Shown here piece after piece: positions 1-7,925 of a stretch of DNA of 19,244 bases. Made by a program: the position numbers and the translations under genes. Every line of letters starts with the position of its first letter. The first letter of the stretch is position 1. The stretch is taken from NCBI GenBank assembly GCA_028714595.1, contig JAQTMD010000008.1, positions 1 through 19,244 of the forward strand, given 5' to 3'. The DNA is from Candidatus Omnitrophota bacterium. Its GTDB lineage: Bacteria > Omnitrophota > Gorgyraeia > Gygaellales > Profunditerraquicolaceae. Below the pieces are notes generated by a model. That model saw only the letters and a list, made by a program, of their open reading frames with translations, did not search any database and was not told the DNA's origin.

Positions 1-2298
1 CGCATGCCTGCCACTGCCGAAAACTATATCAGGGAATACGAAACCAGTTATCAGAAGGCCGTGGCGGAACTGAACCGCGACATCGCGGCCGGTCGAGAGG
101 CCGACGCCTGCCGCTATAAGCTCGGCCGCTTGTATTTCGGCCACGGCGATTTTGAAAAAGCGATCGGGCAGTTCAGGCTCGTCCGCCATCCCGATGCCGC
201 CAAGTACCTTGCCCTGGCCCTGTACAAATCCGGCGATTTTACCGGGGCATTACAGGCGTTCGAGGATCAGAAGGACCTCGATGACGAATCCCGCTACTAC
301 CTGGGCATGACCTGCGAGAAATTGAACCTGTTCGACAAGGCGCTGGCGACGTACGGCGCCCTGCGATCGGGCGCATACGCCCCGAAGGCGCAGCAGCGCA
401 TCCTGCTGATCGAACGCCAGGAGAGCGCGCTGCATATCAGGGACATCGACCCTGCCGTGGCAAAAATGATCGCCGAGGCGCCGGGCGCGGACCGGTATCC
501 ACAGGCCGGTGCGCTGATACTCTACAGCGATGAGAAGACCGAAGTGACCGCGGACGACAAAGAGATAACCACGCTTCACTACATCGTCAAGATCCTCAAC
601 GAGCGCGGCAAGGAGGAGTTCGCCGAGATGCCGACCGGCTACGATTCGACCTATGAAAAAGTGACGCTGGAATATGCCCGAACCATCAAGCCCGACGGTA
701 AGGTGCTCGAGGTCGGCAGCCGCCACATCCGCGACGTGACCAAATACCTGAATTTTCCTCTCTACTCCAACGCCCGCGTCTTCATCATCTCGTTCCCCGA
801 GATAGCCGCCGGCTCGACCATCGAATATAAGCTCAAGATAGTCTGCAATCAGCTGATCAACAAAAAGGATTTCGTTTCCGGCACATCCCTGCAGACCTCC
901 GAACCGGTCATCGATTCGGTCTTTACCCTGGCAGTCGCCGGAGACAAGACCGTGGCCATCAAGACGCTCAACGCATCCTACAACGACTTCGGGGCAACGC
1001 TTACGCCGGAGGCCGAGCATACCGGCACCGCCACCGTCTACCGCTGGAGATTCCGCGACATCCCGCAGATCGTCCCTGAAGCGGGCATGCCGCCCAGTAC
1101 CGAGATAAATCCGGCCTTGCTCTTTTCCACATTCAAGAGCTGGCAGGAAGTTTACCAGTGGTGGTGGGACCTTGTCAAGGATAAGATGCTGCCTGACCAG
1201 GCGATCAAGGCGAAGGTGAGGGATCTGGTCTCGGGTGCGCGCTCGGACGAGGAAAAGGCCCGCGCGATCTATACCTTCTGCGCTAAAGACATCCGCTATG
1301 TAGCGGTAGAATACGGGCAGGCAGGATATGAGCCGCACCTCGCCGGGGACATCTTCAAAAACAAATACGGCGACTGCAAAGACCAGGCAGTGCTTCTGGT
1401 CACCATGCTCAAGGAGGCGGGTCTGTCTGCCTGGCCGGTACTCATCGGCACCAGGGATGCGTTCAATCTTCAGAAAGATTTTCCTGCCACGCTCTTCAAC
1501 CATGCGATCGCTGTCGTGTCCCTGAACGGAAAGTCCCTGTTCCTCGACCCCACGGCAGAGACGGCTTCCTTCGGCGACCTGCCTTCGGCAGACCAGGACC
1601 GCAACGTGTTTGTATGCACGAAAGACGGCTTTCGCATCGAGACTACGCCGCTTTTTACGGCGGCGCATAACCTCGTGCGGCAGTCCACCGATATCACGGT
1701 CAAACCGGACGAAAGCATTGCTGCCCGTAAACAGATCGAGGCGCACGGGATCTACGAGCAGGCGCAGCGGTACTGGCTGCTCTATACGCTTCCCGATGTG
1801 GTCGAAGAGCAGATCGCGACCAGGGTCCAGGATATCTCCATCGGCGCAAGGCTTTCCGCGTACAAGGTCGAAAATCTCAATAACCTGAACAAGCCGGTGA
1901 CCCTGAGCTACTCGTTCGACGGCCCCGAGTTCTTCACGCCCGCCGGGCGCTTGCGGATCTTGCCGCAGTTAGCCAGCGCCGACACGGGGCTCGTCGCCAA
2001 AGAAAGACGGCGCTACCCGATAGAATTCGGTTTTCTGGATACGAAAGTCACCGAGGTAAATTGTCTTCTCCCTCCCGGTTTTGTGGTACAATATATGCCT
2101 GAGGCCATTGTCGAAGACAGCCCGTGGCTCGGCGTGCGCGCTTCCTATCAGCGTCAAGGGGCGCGGATCGTATTCCGGCAGACCGTAGAGACCAGAAAGA
2201 CGCGGGTTTCCCAGGACGAATACCCCGCGTTCAAGGCATTTCTTGAACGCGTGGCCAAAAAGGTCAAGCAACGGGTCGTCCTTTCGAGCACAAGATGA
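1..2298 (+). CDS. TPR / DUF3857 / transglutaminase-like protein (5' partial)
   Basis: The frame is open to the left edge, and the first ATG (position 4) is not followed by a signal peptide, so the true start is probably upstream. The visible protein has about 764 residues. Residues about 10-140 form TPR-like helical repeats (for example YKLGRLYFGHGDFEKAIGQF). Residues about 180-350 resemble DUF3857. A transglutaminase-like core follows, with a complete apparent Cys-His-Asp triad: Cys458 in YGDCKDQA, His500 in FNHAIAVV and Asp515 in FLDPTAE. A beta-rich tail ends the protein. DUF3857-transglutaminase proteins are usually exported and are often encoded near envelope or polysaccharide genes. Their substrates are mostly unknown; the fold can act as a protease, amidase or cross-linker. 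The stop overlaps the next start as ATGA, which implies translational coupling to the PilZ-hydrolase gene. The family call is firm; the substrate is unknown. Confidence 0.85.
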   Translation, partial: RMPATAENYIREYETSYQKAVAELNRDIAAGREADACRYKLGRLYFGHGDFEKAIGQFRLVRHPDAAKYLALALYKSGDFTGALQAFEDQKDLDDESRYYLGMTCEKLNLFDKALATYGALRSGAYAPKAQQRILLIERQESALHIRDIDPAVAKMIAEAPGADRYPQAGALILYSDEKTEVTADDKEITTLHYIVKILNERGKEEFAEMPTGYDSTYEKVTLEYARTIKPDGKVLEVGSRHIRDVTKYLNFPLYSNARVFIISFPEIAAGSTIEYKLKIVCNQLINKKDFVSGTSLQTSEPVIDSVFTLAVAGDKTVAIKTLNASYNDFGATLTPEAEHTGTATVYRWRFRDIPQIVPEAGMPPSTEINPALLFSTFKSWQEVYQWWWDLVKDKMLPDQAIKAKVRDLVSGARSDEEKARAIYTFCAKDIRYVAVEYGQAGYEPHLAGDIFKNKYGDCKDQAVLLVTMLKEAGLSAWPVLIGTRDAFNLQKDFPATLFNHAIAVVSLNGKSLFLDPTAETASFGDLPSADQDRNVFVCTKDGFRIETTPLFTAAHNLVRQSTDITVKPDESIAARKQIEAHGIYEQAQRYWLLYTLPDVVEEQIATRVQDISIGARLSAYKVENLNNLNKPVTLSYSFDGPEFFTPAGRLRILPQLASADTGLVAKERRRYPIEFGFLDTKVTEVNCLLPPGFVVQYMPEAIVEDSPWLGVRASYQRQGARIVFRQTVETRKTRVSQDEYPAFKAFLERVAKKVKQRVVLSSTR

Positions 2299-4232
2299 CA
2301 CACCCAGCTTCCCCGAGCGATCGCAGGCAATACTTCCGTCTTGATTCGGTCTTCCCGGTGCAGTTCAAGGTAGCCAGTCTCGACGGCAAGAACTTCCTCT
2401 CTGAATGGATTCAGGGTTTCACGCATAATGTCAGCTCGGGGGGCTTGCGCCTCGACGTGAACAACTGCAAGCCGCAGCTGGTAAGTCTCTTAAAAGGCGG
2501 CAAGGTAAGCCTCTCCCTGCAGATCCACATGCCGCTTTCCCGCCCCGCGGTCAATGCATCCGCAAAAATAGCCTGGGTCGCCGAAGCCGAGGAAGACCTG
2601 AACCGCTTGTGTATCGGTCTGACCTACCAGGATATCAGTGCCATCGGCGAGCGTCGGATCATGCGCTACGTCACGGTCAAGAGGCTGTCGCTTCCGGTCG
2701 TGGCATCGGTCATCGTGCTGTTGGGGATCGGTTTTGCCGTCAACGGCTACCTGAACGTCAAGCTCGTCCGGGGCAACAAGGCGTTGGTCCAGCAGCTGAT
2801 AAACATCCTGCAGGAATGGAGCGTGGCAAAAGAAAAGATAAAGGAGATCAACCGGGATAAAGAAGACCTGCAGCGCAAGATCGATACGTTCCAGGCGCGC
2901 ATCGACGGCATCGAAGCCGAAAAGCAGGGGCTGCTGGAGAAGGTGCGCATCGATGCCGGCAGCGTCAAAGAGCTCAACGTCACCATCGATAAGTTGAACC
3001 GCGAGAAGGCCGTCCTGCAGGAACAGTTGATCAAGCTGCAACACAAGGAGACGGCGGTCACCGAAGAGCTCCTGCAGTTGAACCAGAAGAAGACAGAACT
3101 GGAAAAGGCGAACTTCGATAAGATGTACCGCTGGCTTGCCGTGCATCAGAACCCGCACACGGGCCTGGTCATGAGTTTCGAGGGCGATTCCGAAGTGGCG
3201 AACTGGGCCTTTACCTACGACCAGTCCCTCGCCATGCAGGCATACACGCTGTTCTCCGATTTCGAACGCGCAAAATCCATGCTTGAGTTCTATCGCAAGC
3301 GCGCCAGGCGCATCGACGGGCTTTTTGTGAACGCGTACTACGCCGATGACGGCAATCCTGCGGAATACGCCGTGCACAGCGGGCCCAACATATGGCTCGG
3401 CATTGCCATAGTCCAGTATACGAAAAAGACCGGCGACACCCGCTACCTGTACCTTGCCGAGGAGATCGCGGCCGCGATCACCAAGCTCCAGGAACAGGAT
3501 GCCGAGGGCGGTATCCGCGGAGGCCCCCAGGCTGCGTGGTACTCGACCGAGCATAATCTCGACGGGTACGCTTTTTTTACGATGCTGGCTCAATTGACCG
3601 GGAAAGAAGGGCATGCTCAGTCGGCGGAAAAAGTCATCCGGTGGCTGGTCGCCCATACCTATGACAGGCAGGATGTCCCGATCAAGCGCGGCAAAGGCGA
3701 TGCGACCATCGCCACCGATACCTATGCCTGGTCCATTGCGGCTATCGGCCCGGAAAAACTCTTCACCCTCGGGATGAACCCCGACAAGATCATTGAATTC
3801 GCGGAACAGAACTGCGGCGTGCAGGCAGGGTTCCAGCGGCCCGACGGTGCCGTGATCAAGGTCAAAGGTTTCGATTTTGCCGCGCAGCGTAACGCGGCCA
3901 GGGGCGGCGTGGTCTCCACGGAATGGACCGCCCAGATGATCATGGCCTTCAAGATCATGGCCGGATATTCGCGCGCAAAAGGCCTGGACAAAAAGGCGGT
4001 TCAATACGAAGAAAAGGCCGACGAGTATATGTCGCAGCTCTGTAACATGATCGTCGCAAGCCCTTCCGCGTCGGGACAGGGAGAAGGTTGCCTGCCGTAT
4101 GCCAGTACCGATTCCGTGGACACCGGTCACGGCTGGATGACGCCCAAAGGCAAGGCCACCGGATCGGTTGCCGGGACAGCGTACGTCCTTTTCGCGTACC
4201 ATGATTACAATCCGCTGCATGTAAAAGAATAA
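2295..4232 (+). CDS. PilZ domain - membrane anchor - coiled coil - (alpha/alpha)-type hydrolase fusion
   Basis: 645 residues. An N-terminal PilZ domain (about 8-125) carries both c-di-GMP-binding signatures: RxxxR (Arg11-Arg15) and NxSxxG (Asn45, Ser47, Gly50). One hydrophobic segment at about 131-153 is a likely transmembrane helix. Residues about 160-275 are rich in Lys/Glu with heptad-like leucines, a probable long coiled coil. From about 276 to the end lies a repetitive helical domain with motifs such as NWAFTYDQSLAMQAY and STEHNLDGYAFF, typical of six-hairpin glycosidase-like (alpha/alpha) barrels; I cannot assign a specific GH family. The layout predicts a cytoplasmic c-di-GMP sensor and a periplasmic carbohydrate-active domain held on a stalk. 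The start overlaps the previous stop by 4 bp (ATGA), and the next gene begins 1 bp after the stop. The domain calls are good; the activity and the link between domains are inferred. Confidence 0.85.
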   Translation: MTHPASPSDRRQYFRLDSVFPVQFKVASLDGKNFLSEWIQGFTHNVSSGGLRLDVNNCKPQLVSLLKGGKVSLSLQIHMPLSRPAVNASAKIAWVAEAEEDLNRLCIGLTYQDISAIGERRIMRYVTVKRLSLPVVASVIVLLGIGFAVNGYLNVKLVRGNKALVQQLINILQEWSVAKEKIKEINRDKEDLQRKIDTFQARIDGIEAEKQGLLEKVRIDAGSVKELNVTIDKLNREKAVLQEQLIKLQHKETAVTEELLQLNQKKTELEKANFDKMYRWLAVHQNPHTGLVMSFEGDSEVANWAFTYDQSLAMQAYTLFSDFERAKSMLEFYRKRARRIDGLFVNAYYADDGNPAEYAVHSGPNIWLGIAIVQYTKKTGDTRYLYLAEEIAAAITKLQEQDAEGGIRGGPQAAWYSTEHNLDGYAFFTMLAQLTGKEGHAQSAEKVIRWLVAHTYDRQDVPIKRGKGDATIATDTYAWSIAAIGPEKLFTLGMNPDKIIEFAEQNCGVQAGFQRPDGAVIKVKGFDFAAQRNAARGGVVSTEWTAQMIMAFKIMAGYSRAKGLDKKAVQYEEKADEYMSQLCNMIVASPSASGQGEGCLPYASTDSVDTGHGWMTPKGKATGSVAGTAYVLFAYHDYNPLHVKE

Positions 4233-4233
4233 T

Positions 4234-4881
4234 ATGGCGTCAGGGCTTTCCTCGATGTACCGCAGCCTCTACAATCGTTTCGGGCCGCAGCATTGGTGGC
4301 CGGCAGACTCCCCCTTTGAAGTAATGGTGGGTTCGATCCTGACCCAGAATACCTCGTGGGCCAACGTCGAAAAGGCCATTAATAACCTCAAGCGCAAAAA
4401 CCTGCTGGCGCCGCGGAAGCTTTACGGGCTTTCTCTGCGCACGCTGGCAGCGTACCTGCGGCCGTGCGGGTACTATAACGTTAAGGCGAAGCGTCTCAAG
4501 AATTTCCTTTCGTATTTCATCGGGACCTATGCCGGCGGCACGACGGCGATGGCACGGCAGGGTACGGAAAGACTGCGCCGGGAACTGCTGGCAGTCAGCG
4601 GTATCGGCCCTGAAACAGCGGATTCGATCCTGCTCTATGCGCTGCACAAACCGGTCTTTGTCGTCGATGCATATACCAAGCGGATACTGTCCCGGCATGC
4701 CATTCTCGGCGAGCAGGCCGATTATCACGCGGTCCAGGCGATGTTCATGCGCACGATGAAGCCCGATGTCCGGTTATGTAACGAATACCATGCGCTCCTG
4801 GTCAGGCTCGGTAAAGAGTACTGTCACAAACGCAAACCCCGATGTATCCAGTGTCCTCTGAAGGTAAAAGAAAAGAGTTAA
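4234..4881 (+). CDS. Endonuclease III-family (HhH-GPD) DNA glycosylase, variant iron-sulfur motif
   Basis: 215 residues, close to endonuclease III size. The N-terminal LTQNTSWANVEKAINNLK segment is typical of the HhH-GPD family, especially the MagIII/MpgII-like branch. The helix-hairpin-helix is SGIGPETADSIL (about 122-133), and the conserved catalytic Asp is Asp145 in FVVDAYTKRI. The lysine that makes E. coli Nth bifunctional (in GVGRKTAN) aligns with Glu127, so a monofunctional base glycosylase, perhaps for alkylated bases, is likelier than an AP lyase. The C-terminal cluster motif has Cys197-x6-Cys204-x2-Cys207, but the fourth position (x5) is Glu213 rather than Cys, two residues before the stop. 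Base-excision repair in the cytoplasm is the expected role. The start lies 1 bp after the upstream stop; the 3' end overlaps the next gene by 40 bp. The family is certain; the substrate is inferred. Confidence 0.9.
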   Translation: MASGLSSMYRSLYNRFGPQHWWPADSPFEVMVGSILTQNTSWANVEKAINNLKRKNLLAPRKLYGLSLRTLAAYLRPCGYYNVKAKRLKNFLSYFIGTYAGGTTAMARQGTERLRRELLAVSGIGPETADSILLYALHKPVFVVDAYTKRILSRHAILGEQADYHAVQAMFMRTMKPDVRLCNEYHALLVRLGKEYCHKRKPRCIQCPLKVKEKS

Positions 4882-7697
4882 GAGTTCCCGTTTTTAACGT
4901 GTCTTTCCCCGCACTCTTTTTCCTCTGTGCCCTCGTCAGCCTTGGCGAGGCAGCAGAGTTGCCCCGGTATGAGATCGACGCAACAGTCGATACCGCAGCA
5001 CACCGGATCACCGCGACCCAGACAGTCATCTATACCAATAATTCATCTGCTCCCCTTCCGGCGCTCTATTTCCACATCTACCCCCACCGCACCTATACCC
5101 GGAAGGAGATATGCAGCCTCTACCGCTATGCCGGTTATTTTAAGGTCAATCCTTTCCCCGAGGGCTTTCAGGCAGGAGATCTGAAGTTGACTTCCGCCTC
5201 AAGCAGAAGCATGCCGCTTACCTATACGATAGAAGGCACAGACCGGACCATCCTCAAGGTTGACCTCGCAAGCCCCCTGGCTCCCGGGGCATCGATTGAT
5301 GTGACGCTCGCCTTTACCGTGGACATCCCGCATTGCTTCGGCAGGTTTGGCTGGCATGAAGGAGTCATCACCCTTACCCGCTGGTATCCGACGCTGGCGG
5401 TATTCGATGATGAAGGGTGGCACAATTACCCGTTCTACATCTATCACCAGCCCTTCTATAGCGATGCAGCGCGGTACCGCCTGCGCCTGACGGTCCCCCG
5501 GGATGAGACCGTAGTCTCCGGCTGTTCGGTCGTCCGGGAAGAAGAGCAGGCCGATGGAAGAAAGATCGTGATCCTTGAAAGCGACGCGCCGATGCGCGAC
5601 CTGGGTCTGGGCATCTCAAAGCGTTTCCGGTGTTTTTTATTTGAAGACGAAGGCTGCACCATACGGTCGTATTACCTCGACGACACGCGCTCAAGCGCCG
5701 AGAAGGCAGCGCAGCATGCCGCCGGCATCATGAAGTTCTATGCCGGGCGTTTCGGCAGCTATCCCTACAAGGTATTCAGTATCGCACCCGCCTACCTGGG
5801 GTTCGGCGGAGACCAGTCTTCGGGGCTGATCTTCATCGATACGCGCCTCTTTCACCTGCCGGGGTTCCTGCGCAGATACTTTGATTTTCTCATCTCGCAT
5901 GAGACCGGCCACCAGTGGTTCTACAATATCATCGGCTCCGACGAATACCGTGAGATGTTCATCGACGAAGGCATGAATTCGTACTGGCTCCTGCGGCATA
6001 TGGAAGCTACCTATGGCGAGAACGCGAACGTCTTGGAACTGCCCGCGTTCTTATCGTGGCTCATCCCTAATTTCACCTTTCGCAATACCACGGCGGTCAG
6101 GTACCTGTATCTGGTGAAGAACGGCTATGACCGGCCGGTTATCGGAGCGCTGTCGGGGTTCACCCAGCCGATAACCATCTTTGCCCTTGCCTACGGTAAA
6201 GGCGCCTCGGTCCTGCAGATGCTTGAGAAAAAGATCGGCAGGGAGGCTTTTGACGCGTTCGTCGCGCGCTATGCGCGCGAGTACCGGTTTAAGAACATAC
6301 GCCTCGCCGACGTCGAACGTATAGCCGGGGAAGAGTCGGGTCGGGACCTTTCATCGTTCTTTGAACAGTGGCTGAGGACCGCTAAATCCTGCGATTTTGC
6401 GATCAAAAAAGTGAGTCCTGCCACGGTGACGGTTGAGAACAGGCGAACGCTGCAGATGCCGGTATCAGTCAGGCTCCAGTATGCCGATGGCACAAGCGAA
6501 ACCAAAGTGTGGGACGGAAAAGGAAGCGTCTCGTTCCCGGTCCAGCAGGCAAGAAAACTCGAGCGCGTTGACATCGATCCGGACAACGCGGTTATCCTGG
6601 ACCTTGACCGCACCAACAACCACTGGCCGCGCAAAATGAATTTCCGTGCCGTGCCCATGTATTTTTTTGCCTATGAGATCCCGGTCATGCTGGACCGCGA
6701 GGCATACCAGTTCACCGCCGGACCGAGTATCGGCTCGGGATCCCTGGGCGTCGCCTCAAGCGTCCAGGAGCCCTATGACGATATCTTAAAGATGTCGGCG
6801 CTCTACGATTTTGGCGATGAGGCAGTGGATACAACGCTCGGTTACGAATTCCGGCATTTGTCGGGTCGGCACAATGCCCTGGGTTTCGAGTTCTTTAATT
6901 ACGATTCCCGTGCCCGGGGCAATACCCGGACCGGCGGCAAGGTGTATTTCCGCCGCGACCTCTGGCCCCTGAACCAGAGCGTCCTGGGGGTCAATGACCA
7001 TGCCACGCTGTATATGATTCGCGACCGGGAACTGAACCGTGAGAGCGGTCTGTATGGAGCGGAAGACGTGCGCAACATGCGTTACCGCAAGAAAGACGAG
7101 ACGATCCTCGGCGTCACCGGTTCGCTGGGGAGGTTCGGCCCCTTTGAAGACCCGATTTACGGCTGGCGTTTTATCCCGACCGCAGAAACCGCGGGCCATT
7201 TCCTGGGGGGGACCGAGGCCTTCTGGCGTACGAGCGCGGAACTTCAGAAATATCACCTGGTGTCCGGCCGGCTGCAGCACAAGATCGCAGTCCGCGGCAA
7301 AATCGGCTGGGGCGAAGCCTCTGATAAGGGATTATTTCAGCTCGGCGGTGCACAGGGACTGCGGGGATACGATGCCAAGACCGTCGAAGGAGCGCATATG
7401 GCTTTGGCAAGCGCCGAGTACCGTGTCCCGCTTTCCCGGAAAACGCGGCATTATTTTCTGGACAATGTCCTGTGTCTGCATACAATACAGACCGTGGGTT
7501 TTTTTGATATCGGCAAGGCCTGGTACTCCAGTTACGATGCGGGACGCTGGAAGAAAGATGCCGGCGCAGGCCTGCGTTTCCATTTTGACCTTGCCGGGCT
7601 CCTGGAACAGGCAGTAGTGCGCCTTGACGTAGCGCACGCAGTGGACGATCCGGGTCAGGACACGCATGTCTGGCTGGGAATAAATCAGGCTTTTTAA
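4842..7697 (+). CDS. Secreted M1-like metallopeptidase fused to a C-terminal outer-membrane beta-barrel
   Basis: 951 residues. A basic stretch (KRK) and a hydrophobic core (FPALFFLCALVSLGEA) look like a signal peptide. Residues about 45-525 match the M1 (gluzincin) peptidase fold: zinc site His353-Glu-x-x-His357 with Glu376 exactly 18 residues later, and a YGKGASVLQML segment like the one holding the catalytic Tyr in M1 enzymes. The exopeptidase motif (GxMEN) region reads GGDQSSG, with Gln325 where Glu is expected. After a linker, residues about 591-951 show alternating aromatic beta-strands, an LRGY motif (Arg841) like the Omp85/D15 L6 loop, and a terminal Phe, all expected of an outer-membrane barrel. 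A surface or periplasmic peptidase anchored by its own barrel is inferred. The ATG at 4842 lies inside the glycosylase gene and has no clear ribosome-binding site; GTG at 4851 or 4899 are alternative starts. Confidence 0.85.
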   Translation: MYPVSSEGKRKELRVPVFNVSFPALFFLCALVSLGEAAELPRYEIDATVDTAAHRITATQTVIYTNNSSAPLPALYFHIYPHRTYTRKEICSLYRYAGYFKVNPFPEGFQAGDLKLTSASSRSMPLTYTIEGTDRTILKVDLASPLAPGASIDVTLAFTVDIPHCFGRFGWHEGVITLTRWYPTLAVFDDEGWHNYPFYIYHQPFYSDAARYRLRLTVPRDETVVSGCSVVREEEQADGRKIVILESDAPMRDLGLGISKRFRCFLFEDEGCTIRSYYLDDTRSSAEKAAQHAAGIMKFYAGRFGSYPYKVFSIAPAYLGFGGDQSSGLIFIDTRLFHLPGFLRRYFDFLISHETGHQWFYNIIGSDEYREMFIDEGMNSYWLLRHMEATYGENANVLELPAFLSWLIPNFTFRNTTAVRYLYLVKNGYDRPVIGALSGFTQPITIFALAYGKGASVLQMLEKKIGREAFDAFVARYAREYRFKNIRLADVERIAGEESGRDLSSFFEQWLRTAKSCDFAIKKVSPATVTVENRRTLQMPVSVRLQYADGTSETKVWDGKGSVSFPVQQARKLERVDIDPDNAVILDLDRTNNHWPRKMNFRAVPMYFFAYEIPVMLDREAYQFTAGPSIGSGSLGVASSVQEPYDDILKMSALYDFGDEAVDTTLGYEFRHLSGRHNALGFEFFNYDSRARGNTRTGGKVYFRRDLWPLNQSVLGVNDHATLYMIRDRELNRESGLYGAEDVRNMRYRKKDETILGVTGSLGRFGPFEDPIYGWRFIPTAETAGHFLGGTEAFWRTSAELQKYHLVSGRLQHKIAVRGKIGWGEASDKGLFQLGGAQGLRGYDAKTVEGAHMALASAEYRVPLSRKTRHYFLDNVLCLHTIQTVGFFDIGKAWYSSYDAGRWKKDAGAGLRFHFDLAGLLEQAVVRLDVAHAVDDPGQDTHVWLGINQAF

Positions 7698-7699
7698 CC

Positions 7700-7924
7700 A
7701 TGCCCATTTTTGAATTCGAGTGTACGAAGTGCGCCCGCAAATTCGAGTATCTGGTGCGTTCGTCGGGCGATAAGCCGGAATGCCCGAAGTGCGCGAATAC
7801 GAAACTCAAGAAACTTATTTCCGGGTTCGCGTTTACCTCTAAAGACGGCTCCGGCGCTACCACGGCTTCATCTGCCGGCTGCAGCGGCTGCTCCGGCGGC
7901 GATTGCTCGAGCTGCCGCCACTGA
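7700..7924 (+). CDS. FmdB-family zinc-ribbon protein
   Basis: 74 residues beginning MPIFEFECTKC, the usual opening of FmdB/CxxC-CxxC regulatory-type zinc ribbons. Two CxxC knuckles (Cys8/Cys11 and Cys28/Cys31) form the ribbon, followed by KLKKLISGFAF as in the family. The tail is low-complexity Gly/Ser/Cys with four more cysteines (Cys61, 64, 69, 72), also common in this family. The founding member was named as a putative regulator of formamidase genes, but for most homologues the function is unknown. It starts 2 bp after the peptidase-barrel stop, and the M20 gene starts 1 bp after its own stop, so it is co-transcribed. The ORF is short, but the family signature makes it a real gene. Confidence 0.88.
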   Translation: MPIFEFECTKCARKFEYLVRSSGDKPECPKCANTKLKKLISGFAFTSKDGSGATTASSAGCSGCSGGDCSSCRH

Positions 7925-7925
7925 C

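Noticed and set aside
250..1746. 498-codon open frame on the minus strand inside the transglutaminase-like gene
   Set aside because: The encoded protein has no recognisable domain and lies wholly antisense to a well-supported gene; long antisense frames are expected at this base composition.
2490..4220. 576-codon open frame on the minus strand opposite the PilZ fusion gene
   Set aside because: It is a shadow of the + strand codon pattern: composition is unusual and no motif is seen, whereas the + strand frame has clear PilZ motifs.
7710..7925. Upstream extension of the M20 peptidase frame
   Set aside because: The extension is Arg/Ala/Ser-rich, overlaps the zinc-ribbon gene completely and lies outside the M20 family; the ATG at 7926 gives a normal N-terminus.
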